Positions 55,943-63,400 of a DNA stretch of 64,000 nucleotides are shown here, in pieces. Under the pieces are notes generated by a model. The model saw only the letters and a program-made list of their open reading frames with translations, did no database searches and had not been told where the DNA came from. The stretch is from an uncultured Prochlorococcus sp. (lineage in GTDB: Bacteria; Cyanobacteriota; Cyanobacteriia; PCC-6307; Cyanobiaceae): contig CACOMD010000001.1 of assembly GCA_902628235.1 (NCBI GenBank), positions 62,001 to 126,000 on the forward strand, given 5' to 3'. Both the position numbers and the translations under genes were made by a program. Each line of letters starts with the position of its first letter. The stretch's first letter is position 1.

Positions 55943-56083
55943 ATGAGGAACATCAACCCAATTGAAAAAAAAGTTTCAAAAGAAAAAAGGATAATTTCTT
56001 TAACTGAGCCAACAAAATTATTAGCAGATTTTTTTAATGGTATGGTTATTGAAGTTGAGGAAGAATATGTACATGAATCATAA
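55943..56083 (+). CDS. Small soluble protein (46 aa)
   Basis: ATG 55943, 3 bases after the DUF1651 stop. MRNINPIEKKVSKEKRIISL then an acidic end (IEVEEEYVHES). Basic first half and acidic second half. The next gene start lies inside its 3' end. Unknown. Confidence 0.5.
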   Translation: MRNINPIEKKVSKEKRIISLTEPTKLLADFFNGMVIEVEEEYVHES

Positions 56084-56225
56084 AGAATTAGTAGATCATG
56101 TATCTGCAAGTCTATTTAAAAAAAGCAGAAAATTGGAAAGCCGTAAATCTTGGCTAGCGATGAGAAATTATTTACAACAACTAAATGATGAGCAACTCAA
56201 CGCAATTTTAAAAGATTCAGCTTAA
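56073..56225 (+). CDS. Small helical protein (50 aa)
   Basis: MNHKELVDHVSASLFKKSRK, SWLAMRNYLQQLNDEQLNAI. Start ATG 56073 overlaps the preceding gene's 3' end; ATG 56067 with GAGGAA before it is an alternative. Two predicted helices, no family recognised. The three + strand genes from 55649 look like one operon. Convergent with the next gene by 4 bases. Confidence 0.6.
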   Translation: MNHKELVDHVSASLFKKSRKLESRKSWLAMRNYLQQLNDEQLNAILKDSA

Positions 56226-56518
56226 TTGCTTATAAAAAATCTTGGATAAGGAGTTTGTCCATTCATTAAAGTTATATCTATTGATTTGCATATATACATT
56301 AATGAATTAAAACCAAATCCTAGACCTGTTGGGCCATCTATAAGCTTATGGAATTCTTCAGCAGTTATTCCTTCTTTTACTTCCCAAATACAGTAAATTG
56401 GCCCTACTTTTATTATTGCATTAGCAGAATGGTTGTAAAAACCTTTTTCTTTATTAGCTATAACGAAAACATCACAACCACCACCAGGAGCCATTGCGTA
56501 TAAGCAGCATCCCACCAC
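56222..56518 (-). CDS. Unknown protein (98 aa)
   Basis: The N-terminus is cysteine- and glycine-rich (MVGCCLYAMAPGGGCDVFVI), then IIKVGPIYCIWEVKEGITAE and GFGFNSLMYICKSI. A start at the internal ATG (MAPGGGC) is also possible. The mix of beta strands and a helix suggests a small alpha/beta barrel like DUF3303 proteins, but I cannot assign it. Confidence 0.65.
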   Translation of the reverse strand: MVGCCLYAMAPGGGCDVFVIANKEKGFYNHSANAIIKVGPIYCIWEVKEGITAEEFHKLIDGPTGLGFGFNSLMYICKSIDITLMNGQTPYPRFFISN

Positions 56519-56643
56519 TTTTAAGCTGTCCCTGCCTTGAATTCATGATGAACAATATTGAAATTTGAAGCCATAGAAAGAAATTATTTTTGAAACTTTA
56601 CTAAAAAATTATAATTTTTAGTAAAAGTTTCTGTATCAACAAA

Positions 56644-56841
56644 TTAATATTTCTCTGAACTATTCTCAATATTATGAGGTGAATTTTGTAGACCAGAACC
56701 AATTACTGATGCGCAAGAACAATAATAAATTACATAAAAATTTTTATTATTTTCACTAAAAGGGATTTCTGTTCTCTTATCTAATACAACTCTCTGATGA
56801 AAAATATCTTTATTTATTAATCGTAGTAGGCATACCAACAA
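56644..56841 (-). CDS. Possible small protein, start uncertain
   Basis: The frame ending TAA 56644 codes ...EIPFSENNKNFYVIYYCSCASV... and IENSSEKY. Its upstream part overlaps the cupin gene by 32 bases, so the true start is probably inside it with a non-ATG codon or it is a remnant. Weak support. Confidence 0.3.
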   Translation of the reverse strand: MLVCLLRLINKDIFHQRVVLDKRTEIPFSENNKNFYVIYYCSCASVIGSGLQNSPHNIENSSEKY

Positions 56842-57238
56842 CAGATGCAGCTACTACATAAATAATCGCTGGTTCATCACCAATATTTTCCACAAAATGT
56901 TCTTCTCCATTATTACTTTCTATAAATGATTGTTTTGCCGAAAAAATATTAATATTCTCTCCTCTTGTATGTTTTAAATTACCTTGAGCAAGATAAACAA
57001 CCATTGGCGCAGGATGAGTATGGATTGGGGTCTTTCCTCCTACAGGAATTATCACTCTGAAGAACCTTAGCTCAGCTTGCTTCCACTTAGGATAAGAGAT
57101 CTTTTTACCTCCAAGACCTTTTGTACTCTGAATTAAAGGTATGACTTCTATTTTTTCTTCAGATTTAGAAATTTCTAAAGGTAGAAAAATTGATGAAATT
57201 GTTATTGCTGATATCAGCAAATTTCTTAATCTATCCAT
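56810..57238 (-). CDS. Secreted/periplasmic cupin-domain protein (142 aa)
   Basis: An N-terminal hydrophobic signal (NLLISAITISSIFLPLEIS, residues about 6-24), then a cupin barrel: VIIPVGGKTPIHTHPAPMVV (metal-binding HxH), AQGNLKHTRG, and GEEHFVENIGDEPAIIYVVA as the second cupin motif. Metal-binding histidines are intact. Ligand unknown. Confidence 0.82.
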   Translation of the reverse strand: MDRLRNLLISAITISSIFLPLEISKSEEKIEVIPLIQSTKGLGGKKISYPKWKQAELRFFRVIIPVGGKTPIHTHPAPMVVYLAQGNLKHTRGENINIFSAKQSFIESNNGEEHFVENIGDEPAIIYVVAASVVGMPTTINK

Positions 57239-57279
57239 AAATTGATAAAGTTTATAACAGTTCTAATTTAGAACAGTTT

Positions 57280-57426
57280 TCAAGGATTTTTATCGTTCTT
57301 ATTCCAACCAAACATTTTTGCCATTCGGCCTGTTCTAGCGAAAAAGATAATTAATAAACAAAAAAGTACAAATGCAGCGAAGTTTGGAAGAATTCCTCCA
57401 ATAATTTCAGAATCTGATAATTCCAT
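57280..57426 (-). CDS. Small membrane protein (48 aa)
   Basis: ATG 57426: MELSDSEIIGGILPNFAAFV, one span continuing LFCLLIIFFA, and a basic C-terminus (RTGRMAKMFGWNKNDKNP). Acidic outside-like head and basic tail. 41 bases upstream of the cupin gene start. Possibly a photosynthetic accessory peptide, by size only. Confidence 0.6.
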   Translation of the reverse strand: MELSDSEIIGGILPNFAAFVLFCLLIIFFARTGRMAKMFGWNKNDKNP

Positions 57427-57477
57427 TCCAAAAAAGAGAACCTTTTTACTAATTTAAAACAATCTTTAGATAAACTC

Positions 57478-57780
57478 TTATCTCCAATTTCTTTTATAAG
57501 CTTCTACACATTCTGAGTCAGTCATCATTTGTCTTAATTTTACCTTGCATTTTCCCATTTTGATAAAGGGTGCTCCATGATCAAAAACTTTTGTTGTATC
57601 ATCAGCCTCTGCAATAAATACACCAGTTCCGTTGTGCAAATCATGCAACCTATAAAGAATTTTAAAACCTTCAAAATCATCTCCTTTAGCGCCACTATCT
57701 ATATATTCTGCAAAAACTTTGCAAGTTTCAATTGTATTTTCCTGCGATGGGAATTCCCACTCTCCAAAAAACAAAGCCAT
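57478..57780 (-). CDS. DUF3303 family protein (copy 2)
   Basis: A 100-residue protein with FFGEWEFPSQENTIETCKVF, EYIDSGAKGDDFEGFKILYR and TGVFIAEADDTTKVFDHGAP. The middle aligns with the first DUF3303 (YIASGAPKDNFYGFELVGRF) but the two are diverged. Function unknown. Confidence 0.82.
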   Translation of the reverse strand: MALFFGEWEFPSQENTIETCKVFAEYIDSGAKGDDFEGFKILYRLHDLHNGTGVFIAEADDTTKVFDHGAPFIKMGKCKVKLRQMMTDSECVEAYKRNWR

Positions 57781-58250
57781 AGTAAAACTAATTATTTCTT
57801 GAAATATAAACTATTAAAATAATACTCAAACTAATTGTCTTAATATCGTAAATTATTGGACGTCAAAAAGTTTTAAATCCATGAGAGTTTCCAAGGTATT
57901 AAATTTTAATTAGATATTTAAAATTTTATTTGTTCAGTTTTCGAAATCTTATCAACAGATTTTCTCTGATTTTCTCTGTATCTGATTAGGGAAATACCAT
58001 TGATCCCAAAAGGACGATAAAGCCTATCAAAGATCTTTTATAGAAAACATTATCAGACATATCAAAAAATCTTTCTATTTTAAAGCAAAATTAAGCTAAA
58101 AAATAATTTTTCTTGCAACAATAATGACCTTAATCTACATTTATGTGACATGATTGTCAAGAAAATCCTAGAAAACTTTAAAAAATATAAAAAACTTTAC
58201 AATCTTTAATATTAATGTTATATTTCTTTACAAACATATTTATTCGTCAA
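57781..58250. promoter_or_regulatory. Spacer before the hli cluster with a possible operator
   Basis: No gene is seen. TGACATGATTGTCA (58146-58159) has perfect 5-base arms and resembles a CRP/NtcA-family half-site arrangement; it lies about 92 bases before the first hli start. Regulation of the hli run by it is speculative. Confidence 0.3.
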
Positions 58251-58367
58251 ATGGAATCAAACAAAGACATCTTGAATAAAGCGATTGGACGCCCAGCGAT
58301 GATGGGATTCATGCTGCTTATGGGTACCTATTTAGTAACCGGTCAACTTATTCCTGGGTGGTTCTAA
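58251..58367 (+). CDS. High-light-inducible protein, short form (38 aa)
   Basis: A single-helix chlorophyll-binding protein of thylakoids that protects against excess light. The signature is AIGRPAMMGFMLLMGTYLVT followed by GQLIPGWF; it keeps the chlorophyll-binding helix but lacks the usual ExxNGR Glu and Asn upstream (has KAIGRPAM). The stop overlaps the next hli start (TAATG). Confidence 0.88.
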   Translation: MESNKDILNKAIGRPAMMGFMLLMGTYLVTGQLIPGWF

Positions 58368-58570
58368 TGGCTCGTTCAATCTCGATTACGACAGAATCTG
58401 GTGGAAGACAAAATATCTTCCCAACAGAAGTAAAAACCCAATTGATTGAAGACTATACAAGTTATCCTGCAGAAGCTGAAAAAGCTAATGGAAGATGGGC
58501 AATGCTTGGATTCATCGCTTTAATAGGGGCTTACACAACTACAGGACAAATAATTCCTGGGATTTTTTAA
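58367..58570 (+). CDS. High-light-inducible protein (67 aa)
   Basis: MARSISITTESGGRQNIFPT is the soluble head; the Hli motif is AEKANGRWAMLGFIALIGAY then GQIIPGIF, with the chlorophyll-ligand Glu/Asn/Arg pattern complete. ATG 58367 overlaps the previous stop; the longer TTG frame at 58358 is not needed. Photoprotection and chlorophyll turnover. Confidence 0.93.
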   Translation: MARSISITTESGGRQNIFPTEVKTQLIEDYTSYPAEAEKANGRWAMLGFIALIGAYTTTGQIIPGIF

Positions 58571-58621
58571 TAGTTATGGAACCTCTTTCAATAGAGCTTT
58601 ATAAAGAATTAGTTAAAAGCT

Positions 58622-58744
58622 ATGAGTCCTCTCAGTGAATTCTTGATTTTAGTAATTGCTTCAACGAGCTTATTAATTTTTTATTCCATAAAGCAATTTG
58701 AACAGTCAAACACCTCAAATTTATTCAATACCAATTCTAAGTAA
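58622..58744 (+). CDS. Small membrane protein between hli genes (40 aa)
   Basis: ATG 58622: MSPLSEFLILVIASTSLLIF, one span, then a polar tail (EQSNTSNLFNTNSK). Its stop abuts the next hli start. Its place inside the hli run suggests co-expression with it. Confidence 0.6.
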   Translation: MSPLSEFLILVIASTSLLIFYSIKQFEQSNTSNLFNTNSK

Positions 58745-58891
58745 ATGGAAAACTCAAAAACAAAAACAAAAACAGTTGAAAAAGAAAAACTAGTTGCAGA
58801 AACTCTAAATGGGAGATTTGCAATGATTGGCTTAATAGCTGCCTTGGGAGCTTATTTGACAACAGGACAAATAATTCCTGGTTTTGTTTAA
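58745..58891 (+). CDS. High-light-inducible protein (48 aa)
   Basis: The head is very lysine-rich (MENSKTKTKTVEKEKLVAE), followed by the Hli motif ETLNGRFAMIGLIAALGAYL then GQIIPGFV with intact Glu, Asn, Arg. It directly follows the small membrane gene (no spacer). Third hli in 650 bases. Confidence 0.92.
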   Translation: MENSKTKTKTVEKEKLVAETLNGRFAMIGLIAALGAYLTTGQIIPGFV

Positions 58892-58894
58892 ATC

Positions 58895-59017
58895 ATGAAA
58901 AAAAATATTAATAAAAAATATGCTGAATTACTTATCAAGGCTCATAATGCCACAAAAAGGGACGAAGCTATTCATTTAATAAAAAAAGCAAACAAGTTAC
59001 AATCGAAACTTGCGTTA
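58895..59017 (+). CDS. Small basic protein (40 aa), possibly frameshifted at its end
   Basis: ATG 58895, 3 bases after the third hli. MKKNINKKYAELLIKAHNAT then KRDEAIHLIKK and an odd end QTSYNRNLR. The +1 shifted frame after the A6 run (58981-58986) would read KKANKLQSKLALAI, a more natural helix, and end at 59025. Either this is a 1-base change or the short version is genuine. Confidence 0.5.
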
Positions 59018-59066
59018 GCAATTTAATTAAAAGGTTTTAGTAAACCTAAATCTTTATAGAAAAATT

Positions 59067-59330
59067 TTACATGTAAATTCTAACGTTGTTTTTAGAGTAA
59101 TAATAAAGCCCTCCTTTTTTACTAAAGTAATAAGTTATACCCTTATAGTTAGAACTTCGAAATTTATTTAACCTTCTAACATGTTGATCATAATCAGTGG
59201 TAGTCAAACAAGGATTGCTTTCTAAAATTTCAAACTTATATTTAGAATTTTTATAAAAATTTAAAACAAAATTTACTACTAAAATTGAACATACTATTAA
59301 TAAGATAGTAGTTAGTAAATAAGTCAACAA
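59067..59330 (-). CDS. Membrane-anchored protein (87 aa), unknown
   Basis: One N-terminal span (MLTYLLTTILLIVCSILVVN), then a basic, tyrosine-rich soluble part (YKNSKYKFEILE, SSNYKGITYYFSKKGGLYYY). I do not recognise it. The aromatic repeat is distinctive. Confidence 0.6.
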   Translation of the reverse strand: MLTYLLTTILLIVCSILVVNFVLNFYKNSKYKFEILESNPCLTTTDYDQHVRRLNKFRSSNYKGITYYFSKKGGLYYYSKNNVRIYM

Positions 59331-59355
59331 ATTTATAAATTAGTATGTTTTAAAA

Positions 59356-59499
59356 CTAAAAATATTTTTTATTATTGAATGCAGATTCTGTCTGTATTTT
59401 TAATTTTTCAAAATAATTTTGCTGAATTTGACTCGATTCTGAACATTTAACTCCATATAGAAGTCGAGCATCAATATCTTCAAATAACTTTCTATTCAT
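59356..59499 (-). CDS. Small soluble protein (47 aa)
   Basis: ATG 59499: MNRKLFEDIDARLLYGVKCS then a helix (SSQIQQNYFEKLKIQTESAF). Good complexity for its size. Same strand as the membrane-anchored protein downstream. Unknown. Confidence 0.5.
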   Translation of the reverse strand: MNRKLFEDIDARLLYGVKCSESSQIQQNYFEKLKIQTESAFNNKKYF

Positions 59500-59691
59500 A
59501 AAATTTAATTTTAAACTATCTAAAATTTTGGCATGATTAATTATCCTTAATTCTCAACACTTCATAAATTTTTATATTATTTGTATGAAAGTAGTCTTAA
59601 TATGCTTTTATTTGTAATTTAATTAACAAATCACTTCACCTTTTTATATTTGAGATTATTTTTCAAATAATAAAATGGAATCTTTATGACT

Positions 59692-59889
59692 TCATTTTTT
59701 AAATTCAATAAGGTAAATAATACTCTCCGTTTGATAACCTTTTTTGAGCCATTCTTTAAATTCTTCCGAAATTGCTTTATATTCTCTCAACAGATTATCT
59801 TTTGATAGATAATCCTGACGAAGCTTTATATAATCTAATGAATTTTTACAAACCTCTATAACATTTTTATTATGATTTACTTGGTCCAT
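59692..59889 (-). CDS. Small helical protein (65 aa)
   Basis: ATG 59889 (MDQVNHNKNVIEVCKNSLDY) is preferred to the frame 9 bases upstream. The sequence continues DNLLREYKAISEEFKEWLKK. Helical, no motif. A repressor-like or toxin-antitoxin role is not supported by any visible motif. Confidence 0.55.
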   Translation of the reverse strand: MDQVNHNKNVIEVCKNSLDYIKLRQDYLSKDNLLREYKAISEEFKEWLKKGYQTESIIYLIEFKK

Positions 59890-59898
59890 AAGAATCAA

Positions 59899-60472
<574 letters not shown>

Positions 60473-60498
60473 ATTTAAATATTCCAAATAAAAATAAT

Positions 60499-60762
60499 TT
60501 ATTGATTTTCATTAATAAGATTATCAATTTCATCTTCTATGATTTCTCTGATTTCTTCTACTGTATGTCTTCCATCATATTTTTCAAAGATATAAATACC
60601 TGCAGCAAATCTAAGATTGATATCATTCAATTCCATACCTAAATTCCTAATAAATTCCTTGCATTCAGGAAAAGTTGGATTCTTTTCCTTTATAAATAGA
60701 TTAAATTTTTTTCTTAATGGCTTTGTCCACTGGTGATTAAGATTAAGCTCTTGATTTCCCAT
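60499..60762 (-). CDS. Small soluble protein (87 aa), unknown
   Basis: MGNQELNLNHQWTKPLRKKF then FPECKEFIRNLGMELND and a helical acidic end (VEEIREIIEDEIDNLINENQ). I do not recognise it. Balanced composition supports coding. Convergent with psaC. Confidence 0.65.
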   Translation of the reverse strand: MGNQELNLNHQWTKPLRKKFNLFIKEKNPTFPECKEFIRNLGMELNDINLRFAAGIYIFEKYDGRHTVEEIREIIEDEIDNLINENQ

Positions 60763-60821
60763 AATTACTAATTTTATTTTGAAATTTCTTAGAAAATTAA
60801 ATAATTGAGAATATTCTATAG

Positions 60822-61000
60822 CTAAATTGAAATTCGATCTATATACAAAATGTCTTGAACGATAGTAGTAACCGGTTGTTCTTCTCGATTAAAAAAAGAA
60901 TCAGCTTCACTTTGAATTCTTTCTTATACACATCTTTAACATATTCAAAAGCTTTTCTCCCTTTATTGATAATTGGGAATTGAGAAATTTTTAAGTTCAT
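60822..61000 (-). pseudogene. Small protein gene broken by a 1-base frameshift
   Basis: From ATG 61000 the frame reads MNLKISQFPIINKGRKAFEY VKDVYKKEF, then degenerates. The frame one base off gives SEADSFFNREEQPVTTIVQD then ILYIDRISI to TAG 60822. Adding one A near 60923-60928 would give VYKERIQSEADSFF, one continuous 59-residue protein. The two halves fit so well that a 1-base deletion (mutation or sequence error) is likely. Family unknown. Confidence 0.65.
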
Positions 61001-61398
61001 TTTTATTAATTCATTACTTTATTCTTTATTGTCATAACTACTCTAAGAAAATATATGACAGAAAATAAGGTTAGGTTTAATGAAAAAAATTGTATGGATA
61101 AAGGATCATCACTAAAGTCTTATATTTATTAGTTTTCCAAATAAATTTTATAAATTAATTTAGTATTGATTTAATTTAAATATTAAAAAATTTTATCAAC
61201 TATCAAATATTTTAGTATGCCAATAATTAAAGATCATTTGAATTAGATTTCTCAAAAGCTTCTGCAAACTTTTTTAAAAATAATTATTTATGATTTCATC
61301 TTCAAAAATGGTGTCATAAAATTAATGTTAATCTTGATAATTTAAAAACACTTTATTAAAAATTTATCTAAATTAATTAGATATGATATCTATTTATT
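61001..61398. other. Gene-poor spacer
   Basis: About 400 very AT-rich bases with stops in every frame. I see no terminator, RNA fold or repeat worth annotating. Confidence 0.45.
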
Positions 61399-61662
61399 AT
61401 GGGAAACAAAGTCTTAGCATGGTGGGAAAGGCATAGAAGAGTAGTTACATATGGAACTTTTTTAATTTTATTCTCAGTGTATTTATCGCCAGTAATTAGG
61501 GAAGCAAAATACAAAAATGATTGTATCAATAATTCAAAAAAGGGACTTTTATCAGTATGGAAAAATAATGGAGCAGAAAAAGATATTGAAGAAAAATCAG
61601 GTTTGCCTGTTGAGGAGTTTGTAAAGATCGAAGCATATAGAAATTGCAATCATGCGAACTAA
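61399..61662 (+). CDS. Membrane protein (87 aa), unknown
   Basis: MGNKVLAWWERHRRVVTYGT then a span (FLILFSVYLSPVI), then a soluble C-terminal part with CINNSKKGLLSVWKNNG and EKSGLPVEEFVKIEAYRNC. The basic head would stay cytosolic and the Cys-containing tail would be outside. Unknown function. Confidence 0.65.
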   Translation: MGNKVLAWWERHRRVVTYGTFLILFSVYLSPVIREAKYKNDCINNSKKGLLSVWKNNGAEKDIEEKSGLPVEEFVKIEAYRNCNHAN

Positions 61663-61769
61663 ATAAAATTATTATTGTAATTTAGTAAAAACTAAATATA
61701 TAAGATATATAACTTTCTTCAATAAATATCACTTATATTTAATATCTCATAAATTTTATATTTATCAAT

Positions 61770-62081
61770 TTATAAAGAATTTATATATGGAACAAGATTA
61801 TTTTTCAGAAATGATGCTGTCAATATAAATAATGAAAGTATAGTTATTTGAACAACAAGCCAAGTCAACAATTTATAATTAGGATTTTTTGTAAAAAGAG
61901 AAATATTTTTTGTAATCAACGAATTTAGATGAATAATCTCTTTTACTTCTTCTTTTACTTCTTCTTTTTTTTGCTTTATTACTTGATTATCGCTAGGTGC
62001 CGAGTCTTGATTCGAAGCTTTCTCAAGAAACTCAACAAACTGTTTTTGCTTATCAGAAAGTTCATTATCAGGTTTATCCAT
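61770..62081 (-). CDS. C-terminally anchored protein (103 aa), unknown
   Basis: MDKPDNELSDKQKQFVEFLE then a K/E-rich stretch (IKQKKEEVKEEVKEI), and a C-terminal span (WLVVQITILSLFILTASFL). A tail-anchored layout with a short charged coil. No family recognised. Confidence 0.6.
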   Translation of the reverse strand: MDKPDNELSDKQKQFVEFLEKASNQDSAPSDNQVIKQKKEEVKEEVKEIIHLNSLITKNISLFTKNPNYKLLTWLVVQITILSLFILTASFLKNNLVPYINSL

Positions 62082-62153
62082 TACATTACTTTATTTATTG
62101 AACTATCAGCATAGTTTTAGTTTGGCATGATGTGAAGGAAATTTTTAACAACC

Positions 62154-62531
62154 TTATGCAGAATATGTACCATCAGTTTCTCTTCTAGCTTTAGCTAATA
62201 TAATTTCATCAACAACTTTTTCAATCATATATGCAGTTTTTATACCATAGCATTCCTGGTTAAGACTATTTTTGAAATCACTTTGGGAAACGTAACTATA
62301 TTCACAACATTCACATTTCAAATCTATTTTTTTACCCTTATATATTTCAAGTGCCCTTTCAAAAACCCATCTCTGAAAAATAATATTTTCCCATTTATCA
62401 AAATCAGACCAGACTTCAAAATCATTTTCAAAAGTAGAACTTAAATCATCCACCTCATTAAGAGAGGCTAAGAGAGAATCTTTTCTTGGATTCTGTTTTT
62501 TGCCAATTAATTTTATGGAATCCTGAATCAT
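62154..62531 (-). CDS. Unknown protein with CxCC cluster (125 aa)
   Basis: MIQDSIKLIGKKQNPRKDSL, WENIIFQRWVFERALEIYKG then KIDLKCECCEYSYVSQ and a helical tail (YMIEKVVDEIILAKARRETD). The CECC plus a later Cys may bind metal. No family recognised. Same strand as the next small gene. Confidence 0.6.
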   Translation of the reverse strand: MIQDSIKLIGKKQNPRKDSLLASLNEVDDLSSTFENDFEVWSDFDKWENIIFQRWVFERALEIYKGKKIDLKCECCEYSYVSQSDFKNSLNQECYGIKTAYMIEKVVDEIILAKARRETDGTYSA

Positions 62532-62573
62532 TAGATCAAAATCTTTAATTTAGTTTCAAGAAAATAAAAAAAT

Positions 62574-62786
62574 TTAGCAGCATGAGCAATTAATTTCCGA
62601 TTCAGGATGAGCAGAGATTAATGCATCTGCGATATCTCTTAGCATATCCGCTACATATTCAGGTGGACATTGAAACTCATTAATTAAGTGGACACTTTGC
62701 TTTGCCATTTCAGTATATGCAGGAAGTATTTGATTATCGATCTGTTCTTGAGTTGGTTCCCATTTTGCTTTACGAGTGTTAGTCAT
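62574..62786 (-). CDS. Small protein with C-terminal CxCC (70 aa)
   Basis: MTNTRKAKWEPTQEQIDNQI, YTEMAKQSVHLINEFQCPPE then ADALISAHPESEINCSCC. The last four residues CSCC recall the CECC of the neighbouring gene, so both may bind the same metal. No family recognised. 42 bases upstream of the 125-residue gene. Confidence 0.65.
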   Translation of the reverse strand: MTNTRKAKWEPTQEQIDNQILPAYTEMAKQSVHLINEFQCPPEYVADMLRDIADALISAHPESEINCSCC

Positions 62787-62939
62787 TTAATTATTGAATA
62801 TTTATCACAATACTTTAATCATAAATAATAACTACATAAAATAAGCATTTTAAAAATGAATTGGAAAATATATAAAGTTACAAACCTTAGAAAAAGTTTC
62901 CTTAATAGAAATAAATTTTTTGATATTCTCTGAAATAAA

Positions 62940-63332
62940 TTAAGCAGTACTCTCTAATCCTCCAACAGAAAGGTCTTTGATGTAAATCAGCATAAACACT
63001 GATTTACTAAATAATATGCAAAGTATTAAATTGTATTCATTGAGTTGGAGGCAATCTTTTTATGATTGAAAGTCCGCCTGAAATTTAGTGTATTCCCGAG
63101 AAAGGGAATATCTTGATAACTAAAGTTCATCAATTAGTCTGATAAGACTTCGTTTTATAATTACTAACGATATCAGGACAAAATACAATCGAGATTTTCC
63201 CTATGAACTTGCTTTTAAAGATCATGATTAAGTGAACTTTAAAAAGAAAAAGCAACGCTTTTAATAAGCAAATACTATTTCAAATTGATTCTAAAGAAGA
63301 GGACTGATAAAATCAGTTCTCTTTTTTTTTTT
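62940..63332 (+). ncRNA. Candidate small RNA region ending in a strong terminator
   Basis: No convincing gene lies in 62787-63400. TATTCCC (63091-63097) pairs with GGGAATA (63104-63110). The stretch ends in an 11-bp stem AGAGGACTGAT / ATCAGTTCTCT (63298-63308 / 63312-63322) with loop AAA and an 11-base T-run (63322-63332). A terminator this strong on the + strand with no + strand gene upstream for over 1.6 kb suggests a transcript here. The 5' end is not defined. Confidence 0.4.
63298..63332 (+). terminator. Strong rho-independent terminator
   Basis: Eleven-base-pair stem (one G-U pair), AAA loop, then a long T-run. It terminates the candidate RNA to its left. Read on the minus strand the stem is followed by no T-run, so it serves the + strand. 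Confidence 0.85.
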
Positions 63333-63400
63333 AAAGTAAAATGTTATTTCTTCAAATTTTAATGATATAAAAATTTATATTTTTCTAACAATCTGCAAAA

